From: Prorocentrum cordatum
Taxonomy: Eukaryota > Sar > Dinophyceae > Prorocentrales > Prorocentraceae
NCBI GenBank assembly: GCA_963575745.1
Contig: CAUYUJ010015704.1
Coordinates: forward strand, 79,001-143,000
DNA: 64,000 nucleotides
Direction: 5' to 3'
Shown: one piece after another, positions 29,744 through 41,189 of the stretch
Layout: every line of letters begins with the position of its first letter
Position numbering within the stretch: position 1 is the stretch's first letter
Translations under genes and position numbers: made by a program
The notes under the pieces: model-generated
Seen by the model: only the letters and a program-made list of their open reading frames with translations
The model's database searches: none
Told to the model about the DNA's origin: nothing

Positions 29744-30411
29744 TGTGTGCGCGTCCTTCCTCGTTCTCCCTCTGCTTCCCCACTCCACTTCGGGACGGCG
29801 CTATATCTTAGTTGGCCCAGGCTTTGTTGGCTCAGGCCGGCTGGAGAGGACCCGGCCTTGGAGGGGCCCAAGACGCTCGACTGGAGCGTGCGTCTGTTCG
29901 TCCTCAGTCTTCCTTGATGGGCCACACCTATAAGTTGGAGGGGGGAAAGAGGTGGAGGCTGAGGAGGAGGAGGCGGAAGAATAGGTGGAGGAGGAGGAGG
30001 AGGAGGAGGAGGAGGACCTCCTCCCCCTCCCACTTATGGTGGTGGCGGTGGAAAACAAGCCCACCATTCCTCTGCCCATTCGTTCCCTTTCGTGCTTGCT
30101 TACTGGTCGATGCTTTTGGTGAACTCGCTCTCCGCAGCTGGGGATGGTTTTGCGGAGTGCCATGCGCCCTCGTCTCCAGGGCGTGCGTGTGCCTTCCCCC
30201 GCTGCACGGCGTGCCGGCTTGCAGACCGCCCGTTCCTTGGAGCGCAGGTTGCTCGCCTTTTGGCCGGGTGCTTCACCCTTCGGCTTCCGCAGGTTCTGCG
30301 CGCCCCTCCCCGCGCTCCTCGTCCCTCTCTCGTCCCCTCCCCCTTGTTGCGTGTCTTCCTGCCTGCTGGCGCGCGCGATCCTGGGGGCCCGGTCGCGTGG
30401 CCCCACCTAGC

Positions 30412-30598
30412 CGCGAGGGCACGGTCCCCAGTAGATGATCTGCGTCGCGATCCGACTACAGTCTGTGGCGTAATACGCCAGATCCTGAACTTTACCTCTC
30501 CGCTTCGGCATGAGTCTCCGTTCAAACGGCGCGCGCTGCTGCTGCGCCCGAATTCGCACATCTACGGCCTATCCCTGGACCTGCTACTCCTTGAGTAA
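30412..30598 (+). CDS. Terminal exon candidate
   Basis: A C/T-rich stretch (30290-30400) ends in CCCCACCTAG at 30411. The next frame reads PVDDLRRDPTTVCGVIRQIL, then NFTSPLRHESPFKRRALLLR and PNSHIYGLSLDLLLLE, ending at a TAA at 30596-30598. The mixed, protein-like composition without repeats makes this one of the better exon candidates in the window. The upstream part of the gene is not resolved; an ORF in the same phase goes back to 30092 but looks intronic. No family is recognised. Confidence 0.4.
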
Positions 30599-30643
30599 GC
30601 GATCCGTGATTCGTATCGCTTGCTATCGGGGTCAGGGGATATG

Positions 30644-30649
<6 letters not shown>

Positions 30650-30676
<27 letters not shown>

Positions 30677-31068
30677 GTTTATATGTTGACGCAGACTCAA
30701 TTGCTCTTTCTCTCTCTCTCTCCCTCTCCTTGTCTCCCTTCCTCTGCCTCGTTCCGCATTCTTCGTTGGCCCACCTCACTTGCGTTGGGCTTCAGTGCGA
30801 GTCCTACCTGTTTGGACCAGTTTGGGGCACGCACGCTTGCCCTTCTCTGTCTCTATTTCCTGTTTTGTTGTTTTCTCTCTCTCTCTCTCTCTCTCTGCGT
30901 GTGCCTCTCTCTTTCCCTGTACATGCAAGGTTCTCAACAACGATGGTATGTGTGTCGCACTCTCTCTCTCTCTGTCTCTCTCCTCCCTCGTCATCGCTCT
31001 GGCTTCTCTTTCTCCCTCTCCATCTCTCTTTCTCTCTCTCTCTCTCTCTCTTTCTTTCTCTATGTATG

Positions 31069-31102
<34 letters not shown>

Positions 31103-31122
31103 ATCTCTCTCTCCACATGTAT
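30650..31122. repeat. (TA)n followed by (TC)n microsatellites
   Basis: (TA)12 at about 30652-30676, then CT-rich sequence with pure (TC)n blocks at 30705-30722, 30870-30897, 30960-30976 and 31030-31120. The pairing of (TA)n with (TC)n recurs at 32863-32965. Confidence 0.9.
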
Positions 31123-31394
31123 ACATTAGTATAAACGCTTCGCGTAACCCCACCAGCCCATCCAGAACAGATGCCCAGGCGACTTGCCCCGATCAGGCAT
31201 GTGGGAGCACGCAGTGGAATACATGCGGGGAAGCCGTCATACCCCAAGAGGAGGAGGATAGTGGAGGAATTGGAGGAGGAGCAAGATGAGGAGGAGAGGG
31301 ACTAGGAGGAGGAGCGGGAGGAGGGAGGAGGGAGGAGGAGGATTAGGCGAATGAGGAAGAGGAACGACAGGAGGGCGAACAGAAAGGCCAGAGG

Positions 31395-31680
31395 CCTCTT
31401 GGATGATTCTCGGAGTCTCTTCGGATGTCTCTTGAGAGCGCCTTGTAGGCCTGTTAGGGCGTCTTGGTGGCCTCTTGGCGGTCCCCAGGGCCTTTTGAAG
31501 CGTCTTGGGTGCCTCGGGGGAGCCTCTTGGGGCCCCTTGGGGGTCTACTGGGAGCCTTTGAAGAACATCTAGGGGGGCATCTTGGGGCCTCTTGGGGCCT
31601 CCTGGGCGCTTCTTGGGTCCGAGTTCGGCACTCTTGGGAGCTTCGGGGGCTATCTTGGGGCTATTCTGGAAGCGACCGAT
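31395..31680 (+). repeat. CTTGGGGCCT minisatellite block
   Basis: Degenerate units around GGCCTCTTGGGG. GGA-rich sequence precedes it (31245-31370). Confidence 0.7.
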
Positions 31681-31857
31681 CACAGCAAGGGGGGTACTCA
31701 ACTAGCGTCCCCCTCCCCTAGAAGCCGAAACCGGCCCCAGACCCTATTAACATTAGCATTGCTGGCATTCTCGCCGAGGCCATCTTGGACGCTTTCACTG
31801 CCCGCCGTCTCCCCGTCCAGGTCCAGGGGGAGGGGGTACAGTCAACCCGAATAGTAA

Positions 31858-32005
31858 GGATGGGCAATCTTCCCAACGGTACCCTTGCATCCTTGCCTCC
31901 TCGGTCCATCCTTGGCCACTTTCGTTGGCCGCGCCCCGCTCGAAAAGCTTCGGGATGGGCTTCCCAGGCCCTTGCATCCTTATCGCGCATCCTTATACTG
32001 GTTGA
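31858..32005 (+). repeat. Dispersed repeat R2, copy 1
   Basis: GGTACCCTTGCATCCTTGCC, TCCTCGGTC, CACTTTCGTTGGCCGCGCCC and CCTTGCATCCTTATCGCGCA match 42508-42640 in order, with a 10-base extra piece here. Confidence 0.75.
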
Positions 32006-32094
32006 CTTGTAGGGGGAGGGGTCACGACACCCTCCTAGATAGCAGGCCGTCCAGCTCACTCCCACCAGCCCTCCGAACACATCCGCAGCACCCG

Positions 32095-32250
32095 AGTGCC
32101 AGCAGATCGCCTGGAACGCCCACGAATGCCATGCGCGCCACGGGTTCCAGGTGCACCGGGCACTCTGGAGGCCCAGGCGTGCCAGGTACGGCACGTGCTC
32201 CCGTGCGCCAGTTGTGCCACGTGCTCCAGACGCGCGGGAGGTGCGGCAGC
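32095..32250 (+). CDS. Weak exon candidate
   Basis: Plus frame QQIAWNAHECHARHGFQVHR and ALWRPRRARYGTCS. A second plus frame is nearly as good, so this is a composition-only call with no acceptor seen. Confidence 0.15.
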
Positions 32251-32454
32251 TACCAAGAACCAATAGGGACCCCCCAGTGCCTGGGGCCCCGGCCCCAAGG
32301 AGTTCAGGATCCTTAACCCATTCGAAGCGAAGTGCCGGGCATTCTGTGAGAAGGGCGGCTCTTCCAGGGATCAATTAGCGCCAGCACCGATGGACAAGTT
32401 GTGACACCTTGAGGAGTCGTGAAACAGATGAGATCTCAGAGAAGTGAGGGCCCT

Positions 32455-32785
32455 ACGCATGCTCCAGATTTGGAGCCAAAGTGCATGTTTGTATCATTGC
32501 TTGGCAGGGGCTGGGCAGTGGTCCCTGTCAAAAACCAATTCCGAGTGGTCGCGGGGCACCCGCGCACGCGACAGATTTGGAGGCAAAGTGTATCTTGTAT
32601 TGTCTGTAACAAGGGATGGTGGGTTGGGGGATCATTGGTCCAGGTTGGCTGCTGGCCGCCTGGGGGAAGGGGGTGTTTATGAATAGGGAACAGTGGTCTA
32701 CCCGTACCCGAAGGGGAAGAAGGGAGGTTAGAAGAGAACACGCCCTAAACCATTCACACCCTAAAGAGCTGGTGCGATGCCCTGG
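32455..32785 (+). repeat. Diverged tandem pair and partial R1
   Basis: CAGATTTGGAGCCAAAGTGC (about 32465) recurs as CAGATTTGGAGGCAAAGTGT (about 32574), roughly 110 bases later. From 32700 the sequence CCCGAAGGGGAAGAAGGG and CTAAACCATTCACACCC matches the left part of dispersed repeat R1. Confidence 0.55.
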
Positions 32786-32862
32786 TTATATATAGACATA
32801 TAAACATATGTGTGTATGTGTGTCGTCACGAGTCTGTAAATAATGTATATATACATAGATTC

Positions 32863-32915
<53 letters not shown>

Positions 32916-33240
32916 AATGCGCACATGTGCATCACTGTCTCTCTCTCTCTCTTTCTCTCTCGTCGTCTCTCCTTTCCCTCCACTACGGTGTCCACCTCCT
33001 CACCCCTCCTGCCCCTCCTCCCCCTCGTCCTCCTCCTGCCCCCCGTCGTCCCTGCCTCCCTGTCTCGTGCTTCCTCCCTCCTTCCCCACCTTGCCCTCCT
33101 CCCTCCTCCTCCCCCTCCCTCCTTTTCTCCTCTTCTTCCCTCCTCCACCTTCCTCCTCCTAATCTTCAACCTCCATCATCCCTCCTCCAGCCCTCCAACT
33201 CCCTCCAACCCCCCCCCCTCCCCCCTCCTGACTCCTCTGG
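32863..33240 (+). repeat. (TA)n then a long pyrimidine tract
   Basis: (TA)n at 32863-32912, (TC)n at 32938-32965, then almost uninterrupted C/T sequence to 33240, ending TGGTGTCGAG before exon-like sequence. Confidence 0.85.
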
Positions 33241-33247
33241 TGTCGAG

Positions 33248-33969
33248 GAGCTGGGCGGCGGCGAGCTCGGGGACAGGGCCGGTGAGGGCCTCTTCGACGA
33301 GCACGCCGCCAGCGGCGACGCCAGCATGGCCAGGGGCCTTTGCTTTCCTCCTCCTCCTCCTCCCCCTCCACCTCCTCCTCCTCCACCTCCATTTCCCCCT
33401 TCTCCTCCTCCTCCTCCTCCTCCTCCTCCTCCTCCTCCTCCTCCTCCTCCTTCTCCTGATATGAGATATGAAGTTCGCGGCGGTCACGTCGGTCGTAGGG
33501 CAAGCCTCAGGTGTGAATCTGGAGTCATGGCTCCCAGAGGTGTTGGTGCATTCGCACTCCTCCTCCCCTGCTGCCACTCTCCTCGTTGTGCTTCTCCTGC
33601 TGCTGCTGCTCTTCCGCCTCCTTCTGTCCTCCATTCCCCCCCCCTCCCGCTTCCCCCTCTCTGGCTCTTGGCTCCCCAGGGCTTCCCGCTCGTCGCAAGG
33701 AGTTGACGGGCGTGCCCGTCAAGCTGCGGCTTCGCACCCGGTGGCTGCTGCAGGCTGGCCCCCATCGGGGCCGTGCTGCCTCAAGCGCGTCATTTTGCGC
33801 TCCCCTTCGCGGGAGGCAGGGGAGGAGGCTGCCAGCGCGAGAGAGGGAGGGGGGGGCGGGGGCAGAGAGCGTGCAGGTCTGCGTCGCCGGCGAGAACGGG
33901 ATGCCGAGCTGCAGCGTGGCCCAGGAGCGCCCGAAGGGCGGGCGGCCGGAGCCGCCGGACTCCGATTAA
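33248..33969 (+). CDS. Candidate multi-exon gene whose stop codon lies in a TIR element
   Basis: Exon-like islands alternate with pyrimidine tracts. After an AG at 33247: ELGGGELGDRAGEGLFDEHA (a GTGAGG donor at 33282 is possible). After the CCT tract (33340-33455): MKFAAVTSVVGQASGVNLES WLPE, with a GT at about 33541. After CTTGGCTCCCCAG at about 33682: LPARRKELTGVPVKLRLRTR WLL, in a frame that stays open through VCVAGENGMPSCSVAQERPK to PEPPDSD and TAA at 33967-33969. That TAA is part of the TTAAGTCGGG terminus of a TIR element beginning at 33966. No domain is recognised, and exon phases are not proven. Confidence 0.4.
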
Positions 33970-34084
33970 GTCGGGGCTGCGATTAGGGGGAATATCCAAA
34001 GATAGTAAGAAATCAGCCTGGCGAAGAACCCAACCATATGCAGTTGTCAGTACCGCAGCTGCGGGTTTCATCTTCAATGGAACT

Positions 34085-35400
34085 CCCCATAGGATTACGG
34101 AACGTGTGAGGGGTGTGCCGAGATGGGTGCCACTGGGGCATTCGGCGAAGCTCCCTATGGGGACATGAAACACGCGCGGGGCGTGCCGACATGGGTGGCG
34201 GAAACGCATGTGCGGGCCGCCACTGGGGCCTCCAGTGGAGCTCCCTATGGGTCCCCGAAACATGATGCTGCTGCGGGGGGGGGGGCCGGGATGGGTGGCG
34301 GAGACGCATGTAAGCGCCGCTACTGGGGCCTTCGGTGGAGCTCCCTATGGGGCCACGAAGCGCGTGAGGGGTGTACTGGGATGTGTGGCGGGGACGCATG
34401 TGAGCGCCGCCACTGGGGCCTTCGGTGCAGCTCTCTATGGGGCCACGAAACGTGTGAGGGGTGTGCCGAATTGGGTGCGGGTGGTGACGCATGCGGGCGG
34501 TGCACTGGGGCCTTCGGTGGAGCTCCCTATGGGGCCACGAAACCTGTTGTTGTGAGGGGCGTGCCGGGATGGGTGGCGGGGACGCATGTGAGCGCGGCCG
34601 CTGGGGCCTTCGGTGGAGCTCCCTATGGGGCCACGAAACGTGTGAGGGGTGTGCCGAAATGGGTGGTGGGGGCGCATGGAGCGCAGCCACTGGGGCCTTC
34701 GGTGGAGCTCCCTATGGGGCCACGAAACGTGTGACGAAATCTGTGCGCGTAATGGAACGAAACGTGTGAGGGGTGTGCCGAAATGGGTGCGGTGGGCGCA
34801 TGGGAGCGCAGCCACTGGGGCCTTCGCTGGAGCTCCCCATGGGACCACGAAACGTGTGAGGGGTGTGCCGAAATGGGTGCGGTGGGCGCATGGGAGCGCA
34901 GCCACTGGGGCCTTCGCTGGAGCTCCCTATGGGGCCACGAAACGTGTGAGGGGTGTGCCGAAATGGGTGCGGTGGGCGCATGGGAGCGCAGCCACTGGGG
35001 CCTTCGGTGGAGCTCCCTATGGGGCCACGAAACGTGTGAGGGGTGTGCCGAAATCTGCGCGGTGGGCGCATGGGAGCGCAGCCACTGGGGCCTTCGCTGG
35101 AGCTCCCTATGGGGCCACGAAACGTGTGAGGGGTGTGCCGAAATGGGTGCGGTGGGCGCATGGGAGCGCAGCCACTGGGGCCTTCGCTGGAGCTCCCTAT
35201 GGGGCCACGAAACGTGTGAGGGGTGTGCCGAAATGGGTGCGGTGGGCGCATGGGGCGCAGCCACTGGGGCCTTCGGTGGAGCTCCCTATGGGGCCACGAA
35301 ACGTGTGAGGGGTGTGCCGAAGTGGGTGTGGCTGACGCATGCGGGCGGTGGCACTGAGGCCTTCGGTGGAGATCCCTATGGGGCCGCGAAACGTGTGACG
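34085..35400 (+). repeat. 90-bp tandem array, family S90
   Basis: About 15 units containing GTGTGAGGGGTGTGCCGAAA, TGGGTGCGGTGGGCGCATG, GCCACTGGGGCCTTCGG and AGCTCCCTATGGGGCCACGA. Units are irregular up to about 34740 and close to exactly 90 bases after that. Homologous arrays lie at 46428-47226 (inverted) and 60085-60575. Six-frame ORFs over it are artefacts of the 90-bp period. Confidence 0.9.
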
Positions 35401-35404
35401 GGTG

Positions 35405-35460
35405 ATGATGGCGATGATGATGATGGTGGTGATGATGACGTCGATGATGTCGATGATGTC

Positions 35461-35554
<94 letters not shown>

Positions 35555-35622
35555 GTGATACCGAAACGGTTGCACACGTTTCGTGGCCCCATGATGATGA
35601 CGATGATGATGGTGATAATGAC

Positions 35623-35710
<88 letters not shown>

Positions 35711-35712
35711 GC
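35405..35712 (+). repeat. (GAT)n microsatellite
   Basis: Two GAT blocks separated by a short unique piece (about 35550-35590) that includes ACACGTTTCGTGGCCCCATG, an inverted scrap of the S90 unit. It encodes poly-Asp or poly-Met only as an artefact. Confidence 0.95.
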
Positions 35713-36049
35713 AGGAGGGAGGGGGCAGCGGGAGGAGGAGTGAACGCGGGGCGCTGTCTCTTCAAAACGAGGACCCAACACCACAGGATGGTTGGGAAAT
35801 AGTTTTGGGATTTTTGTTTGAGCATTGTTTTGCCCTGTGGGAGTTTGTTTAAAGTATGTTTGATTTTTCATCGGGAATCCCCCTGTAGGGGGACTTTTTG
35901 ATCCGCGGGTCAAAAGCGAGCCTCTTCCGGTCGAAGCTAAGCGGGCCGCGCACAGCTTTAATTGACAGAGGGAGGAAGGCAGAAGGAGGGGCCTCACGTC
36001 AAGGCCAAGAGCGGGCAAAGCACCGGAATCAGGCGGTGCCGAAGGCGAA

Positions 36050-36395
36050 GACCACACTGCTCTATTCATGGCCTCACTGTGCTGGGCCCCCCCCAGCAGG
36101 CCTCGAAAGTGGCGACAGTTTCACAGGTCGCAGCCCCCCCAGGGATGGCGAGGTCTAATTTGAATCTGCGTGTGGCGTCACTGTGCTGGGCCCCCTAGCA
36201 GACCTCGAAAGTGGCGACAGTTTCACAGATCGCAGCCCCCCCAGGGATGGCGAGGTCTGATTTGGGTCCGCGCGTGGCGTCACTGTGCTGGGCCCCCCAG
36301 CAGGCCTCGAAAGTGGCGACAGTTTCACAGATTGCAGCCCCCCAGAGATGGCGAGGTCTAATTTGGGTCCGCGTGTGGCGTCACTGTGCTGGGAG
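36050..36395 (-). repeat. 103-bp family array, inverted relative to 15290
   Basis: About 3.5 units of GTGGCGTCACTGTGCTGGGC, CGAAAGTGGCGACAGTTTCA and CAGATCGCAGCCCCCC. The reverse complement matches the 15290-15790 unit. At about 36040-36065, ACACTGCTCTATTCAT is a scrap of the inverted end block. Confidence 0.8.
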
Positions 36396-36687
36396 GAGGG
36401 ATGAAGTCAATGTCGAGGTCAAGGCGCCTGGAGTTCTACTGCTAGGAGGGGGAGTGGGAGGAGGGGGAGGATGGAGAGGAGGAGGAATAGGAGGGGACGG
36501 AGGGCGGAGGATGGAGGATGAGGAAGATGAGGAGAAACGAACGCCCATGAAGGTTGATGACGTCAAGGAGGAGGAAGAGGAAGAAGAGGACCAGTGTAAA
36601 CCCACGTGCAAAGAGCACAATTCATGGGACTTCATCGCCGCGAATGAACGTATCTCTTGCGTTCTAACGATCCTGTACCGCGCCTGA
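36395..36687 (+). CDS. Acidic C-terminal exon candidate
   Basis: Following the array, a plus frame reads RRDEVNVEVKAPGVLLL, a Gly-rich linker, then MEDEEDEEKRTPMKVDDVKE, a Glu run, and DQCKPTCKEHNSWDFIAANE RISCVLTILYRA in two runs, with TGA at 36685-36687. The Cys/His-containing tail is not repeat-derived. The minus strand gives a Ser run instead. The frame also runs upstream into the array, so the start is unknown. No domain is recognised. Confidence 0.35.
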
Positions 36688-36829
36688 ATCCATTCCTGCG
36701 ATTTCAAAAGCGCAAATCAGCGTGGTTTGCGCGTCCAAGTTGCTGCCAACCTTTTAACGAATGCGCACGGCGCTAAGGCAAGAACAACCTTTTGAAACGG
36801 CGCGCCTCCATCTTCGGAGCCATTTCAAT

Positions 36830-37245
36830 TTTTACCAACCCTCCTTGGTTGGGTATTCGTTTTGAATAAGGGACTGTGGTCTCCACCTTCCTTCCTCCCG
36901 CCTCCCTCCCTCCTCCTGCGTCCTGCTTCCTGCTTTATTCCCAACCCTCCTTGGTTGGGTATTCGTTTTGAATAGAGCACTGCTCGCGCGTCTCCTCCCG
37001 CCTCCCTCCTGCCTCCTGCCTGCCTCCTCCTGTCTTGCCTGCGGGGGGCTGCGACCTGTGAAACTGTCGCCACTTTCGAGGCCTGCTGGGGGGCCCAGCA
37101 CAGTGACGCCACGCGCGGACCCAAATCAGACCTCGCCATCCCTGGGGGGGCTGCGATCTGTGAAACTGTCGCCACTTTCGAGGCCTGCTGGGGACGCCTT
37201 GTACAGGAACCCGGAGGCGAAACCCTGTAGGGGGACACGCCCGAC
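36830..37245 (+). repeat. Two end blocks, a 103-bp partial array and a TIR right end
   Basis: The end block CCAACCCTCCTTGGTTGGGT plus ATTCGTTTTGAATA occurs twice, at 36835 and 36945. Then comes about 1.7 units of the 103-bp family (37040-37195). Then CCCTGTAGGGGGACACGCCC and GACTTAG (37216-37242), the right end of a TTAAGTCGGGC-type element with no left end nearby. Confidence 0.7.
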
Positions 37246-37374
37246 TTAGGACCGCGAAGCAGTGCGCCTCTCGGGCCAGAGGCAAAGCCCAGGTCGCCCG
37301 CGGGGGGGCCCGAAGAGAGCCGCGCGTCGCACGTCGCGGCCTGGGCCGGCCGCCCGGCTCCAATCAGGGGGGAG

Positions 37375-37510
37375 ACAAGACACACAGGCACGAGGAATCG
37401 TCGACTCTCAGGAAAACATAGGGGAAGATCTGGGAAGCGGGGGGAAAACAGAAACCCAGAAAATATAAAGGAAAATCTGGGGAAACCTGTTATTTGTGTG
37501 TACTTATTCC
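37375..37510 (+). repeat. Dispersed repeat R1, copy
   Basis: AATCGTCGACTCTCAGGAAA, GGGGGGAAAACAGAAACCCA, GAAAATATA and TTATTTGTGTGTACTTATTC match the 14405-14520 copy. Confidence 0.65.
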
Positions 37511-37599
37511 CCATATCCTAAGGATTGGGGTTCTTGTTATTACTCTGACGCCTCCCACTCCTCCTCCTTCCTCCCGCCTCCCGCCTCCCTCCTCCCACT

Positions 37600-37725
37600 G
37601 ATAATCACCAGATAAGATAAGACATGATATAAGATAAGCTAAGACAAGATAAGAGATTTCAAGATAAGATAAGATAGAGGGTAATAAAGGTAAGATAAGA
37701 TAGGACTCGATAAGATAAGATGAGA
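37600..37725 (+). repeat. (GATAA)n-like microsatellite
   Basis: Degenerate GATAAGATAA repeats with insertions. Confidence 0.85.
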
Positions 37726-38830
37726 CTCACTCTCACTCAGACTCACTCACAGTCACATTCACTCACACTCACACTCTCTCATGATCACAAAACGCTGCCA
37801 GGGGCATCATTTGGGAGCCCCAAGGGGGAGCCACCCTGGCTGATCTCACGAGCCCGTTCGCGCCGATTTTGGTGGGACGTCTCAGCTAGAATTGCCGTTT
37901 GGCCCCCCAACATGTATCTCTTGAGAGCCTCATGGTCACAAAACGCTGCCAGGGGCATCATTTGGGAGCCCCAAGGGGGAGCCACCCTGGCTGATCTCAC
38001 GAGCCCGTTCGCGCCGATTTTGGTGGGACGTCTCAGCTAGAATTGCCGTTTGGCCTCCCCAACATGTATCTCTTGAGAGCCTCATGGTCACAAAACGCTG
38101 CCAGGGGCATCATTTGGGAGCCCCAAGGGGGAGCCACCCTGGCTGATCTCACGAGCCCGTTCGCGCCGATTTTGGTGGGACGTCTCAGCTAGAATTGCCG
38201 TTTGGCCTCCCCAACATGTATCTCTTGAGAGCCTCATGGTCGCAAAACGCTGCCAGGGGCATCATTTGGGAGCCCCAAGGGGGAGCCACCCTGGCTGATC
38301 TCACGAGCCCGTTCGCGCCGATTTTGGTGGGACGCCTCAGCTAGAATTGCCGTTTGGCCTCCCCAACATGTATCTCTTGAGAGCCTCATGGTCACAAAAC
38401 GCTGCCAGGGGCATCATTTGGGAGCCCCAAGGGGGAGCCACCCTGGCTGATCTCACGAGCCCGTTCGCGCCGATTTTGGTGGGACGCCTCAGCTAGAATT
38501 GCCGTTTGGCGTCCCCAACATGTATCTCTTGAGAGCCTCATGGTCACAAAACGCTGCCAGGGGCATCATTTGGGAGCCCCAGGGGGGGTCCACCAGGGGC
38601 TTCATAGTCACCAAACGCTGCCAGGGGCAGCATTTTGGCTTCCCAAAGAGGAGTCGACCCGGGCCTCCTAGTCGCCAGACACTGCCAGGGGCACCATTGG
38701 GATTCAGACTCGCACCCAGACTCACTCATACACAAGCTCACTCACACTCAGATTCATTTCTTCAGAGTCAGGCACACACAGACGTACCCATACTCAGACT
38801 CACCCACACTCAGGCTCACCTAACCCAGAC
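37726..38830 (+). repeat. 151-bp satellite array flanked on both sides by ACTCAC repeats
   Basis: Five near-identical units of about 151 bases start near 37786, 37937 and 38089 and repeat on. Each contains ACAAAACGCTGCCAGGGGCA, GAGCCACCCTGGCTGATCTC and CCCCAACATGTATCTCTTGA. Three short degenerate units end it near 38700. ACTCAC/CAGACTCA repeats flank it at 37726-37785 and 38705-38830. Confidence 0.9.
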
Positions 38831-38860
38831 TCCGTCAGAAGCCAGTAGCGAAGAGAGCAG

Positions 38861-40010
<1,150 letters not shown>

Positions 40011-40393
40011 GTCACACTTAAAACCAGATTCGTCCTCACCGAGTCCCACCACCAAGGGAGCGCCAGCAAGGAGATGCACATATGGGGATCCCCACATGTG
40101 GCATTTGAGCTTCGCGCGGCCCGCTTAGCTCCGACCAGAAGAGGCGCGCTCTCGACCAGCGAATCAAAGAGTGTATCTATTCGTGTGTCCTCGGGCCCCC
40201 CTTCCTCCAAGGGGGGGCGCGGCGAGGGCGCGGGGGAGCGAAGATGGCCGCACATCGCGGGGCGCGCCGCGCGGAGCCGCGTCGCCCGGGGCCCCCTCCG
40301 ACCAGCAGGCCTCTCGGGGCTCCCTGGCGGCGCGCGCCGGGCGGTGGCGCGGGGCGCGGGGCCTCCTGGGAGGCCCGAAAGGGGGCCCAGCTG

Positions 40394-40593
40394 CAAGGGG
40401 GCGGTGCAATAGATTTGGGGCCACTGTATTGCAGACGTTTTGCGCTGGAGAATGGTATTGCGTTGTACTGCAGCTGACGCCTCGCGCGCGAAAGGCCAGC
40501 AATACTTTGTTGCGCCCCGGAATGTATTGCACGCCCCAAAGGTATTGCAACCCCACAAATCTAGTGCACCAAATCTATTGCACCACCCCCTTG
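40394..40593. mobile_element. TIR element with GGTGCAATAGATTTGG ends, 200 bp
   Basis: CAAGGGGGCGGTGCAATAGA TTTGG (40394-40418) is inverted at 40569-40593 with one mismatch; weaker symmetry extends about 20 bases further out on each side. Inside, TATTGCA or its complement recurs at least five times. Confidence 0.75.
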
Positions 40594-40739
40594 TCGCTGG
40601 ACTCCCTTTTGGGTCAACCCGAGTGTGGCCTCCTGGGAGGCCCGGAGGGGGGCTCCTCAGCAGGCCAGGGGCGTCGCAAGTCAAGCAGTGGCGAAGCGTC
40701 CTGGCTCAAACAATATTCTAGGAACCTTCTTTGTGGTTT

Positions 40740-40860
40740 CCACGAAATGTTCTTAGAGCATTTCTGGCAGGGACTGTCTTGTTGTAGCATATCGGGTTTG
40801 TATTCTAAGAACATTGTTTTTGTTATTAGAACATTGTTGGGTTCTAAGAACATTTCGTGG
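40740..40860. mobile_element. TIR element with CCACGAAATGTTCTTAGA ends, 121 bp
   Basis: CCACGAAATGTTCTTAGA at 40740-40757 is perfectly inverted at 40843-40860. The internal sequence repeats TCTAAGAACATT. No convincing target duplication was found. Confidence 0.7.
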
Positions 40861-41189
40861 TAGGACTATAGGAATGCCGGGACGGTCGGTCCCTGCTCAA
40901 TCAAGCGACCCCCGGCGCTCGGCTTCTGAGGAGCTCCCCGTGGGCTGCCAAGAGGGCCCTCGCCTTCTAAGGAGCGCCCCGCCCTCCCAGAAGGCCGCCC
41001 CTCTTGCGCCATGCCTTTGGTGCCTCACGAAGTTCCCAGATCTCAGCGGCACGACAGAGTCGTTACCGTTGTTGCTCCATTGTTTGGGCATCCCGAGGCC
41101 CGTGTCGGTCCCCAGGAACACCAAAAAACGTCGCGATGCGAAGAACCAGGCCCAGGAACGAGGTCGAGAGTTCTGGCGGCTCGCGTCGC

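Larger units (their letters stand above)
33966..35897 (+). mobile_element. Composite: TIR-element halves enclosing a 90-bp array cassette
   Basis: The left 45 bases, TTAAGTCGGGGCTGCGATTA followed by GGGGGAATATCCAAAGATAG, match the TTAAGTCGGGC family. The right piece, AATCCCCCTGTAGGGGGAC (35876-35894), matches its other end, although the last bases have diverged. Between them lies an array cassette from about 34010 (GCGAAGAACCCAACCATATG) to about 35803 (ACCACAGGATGGTTGGGAAA). No clear TSD was found for either layer. Confidence 0.65.

Noticed and set aside
38625-38650. Possible dinoflagellate spliced-leader relict (GCATTTTGGCTTCCC)
   Set aside because: It resembles only the central CATTTTGGCT of the leader, lacks the CCGTAG start and CAAG end, and is part of the 151-bp satellite.
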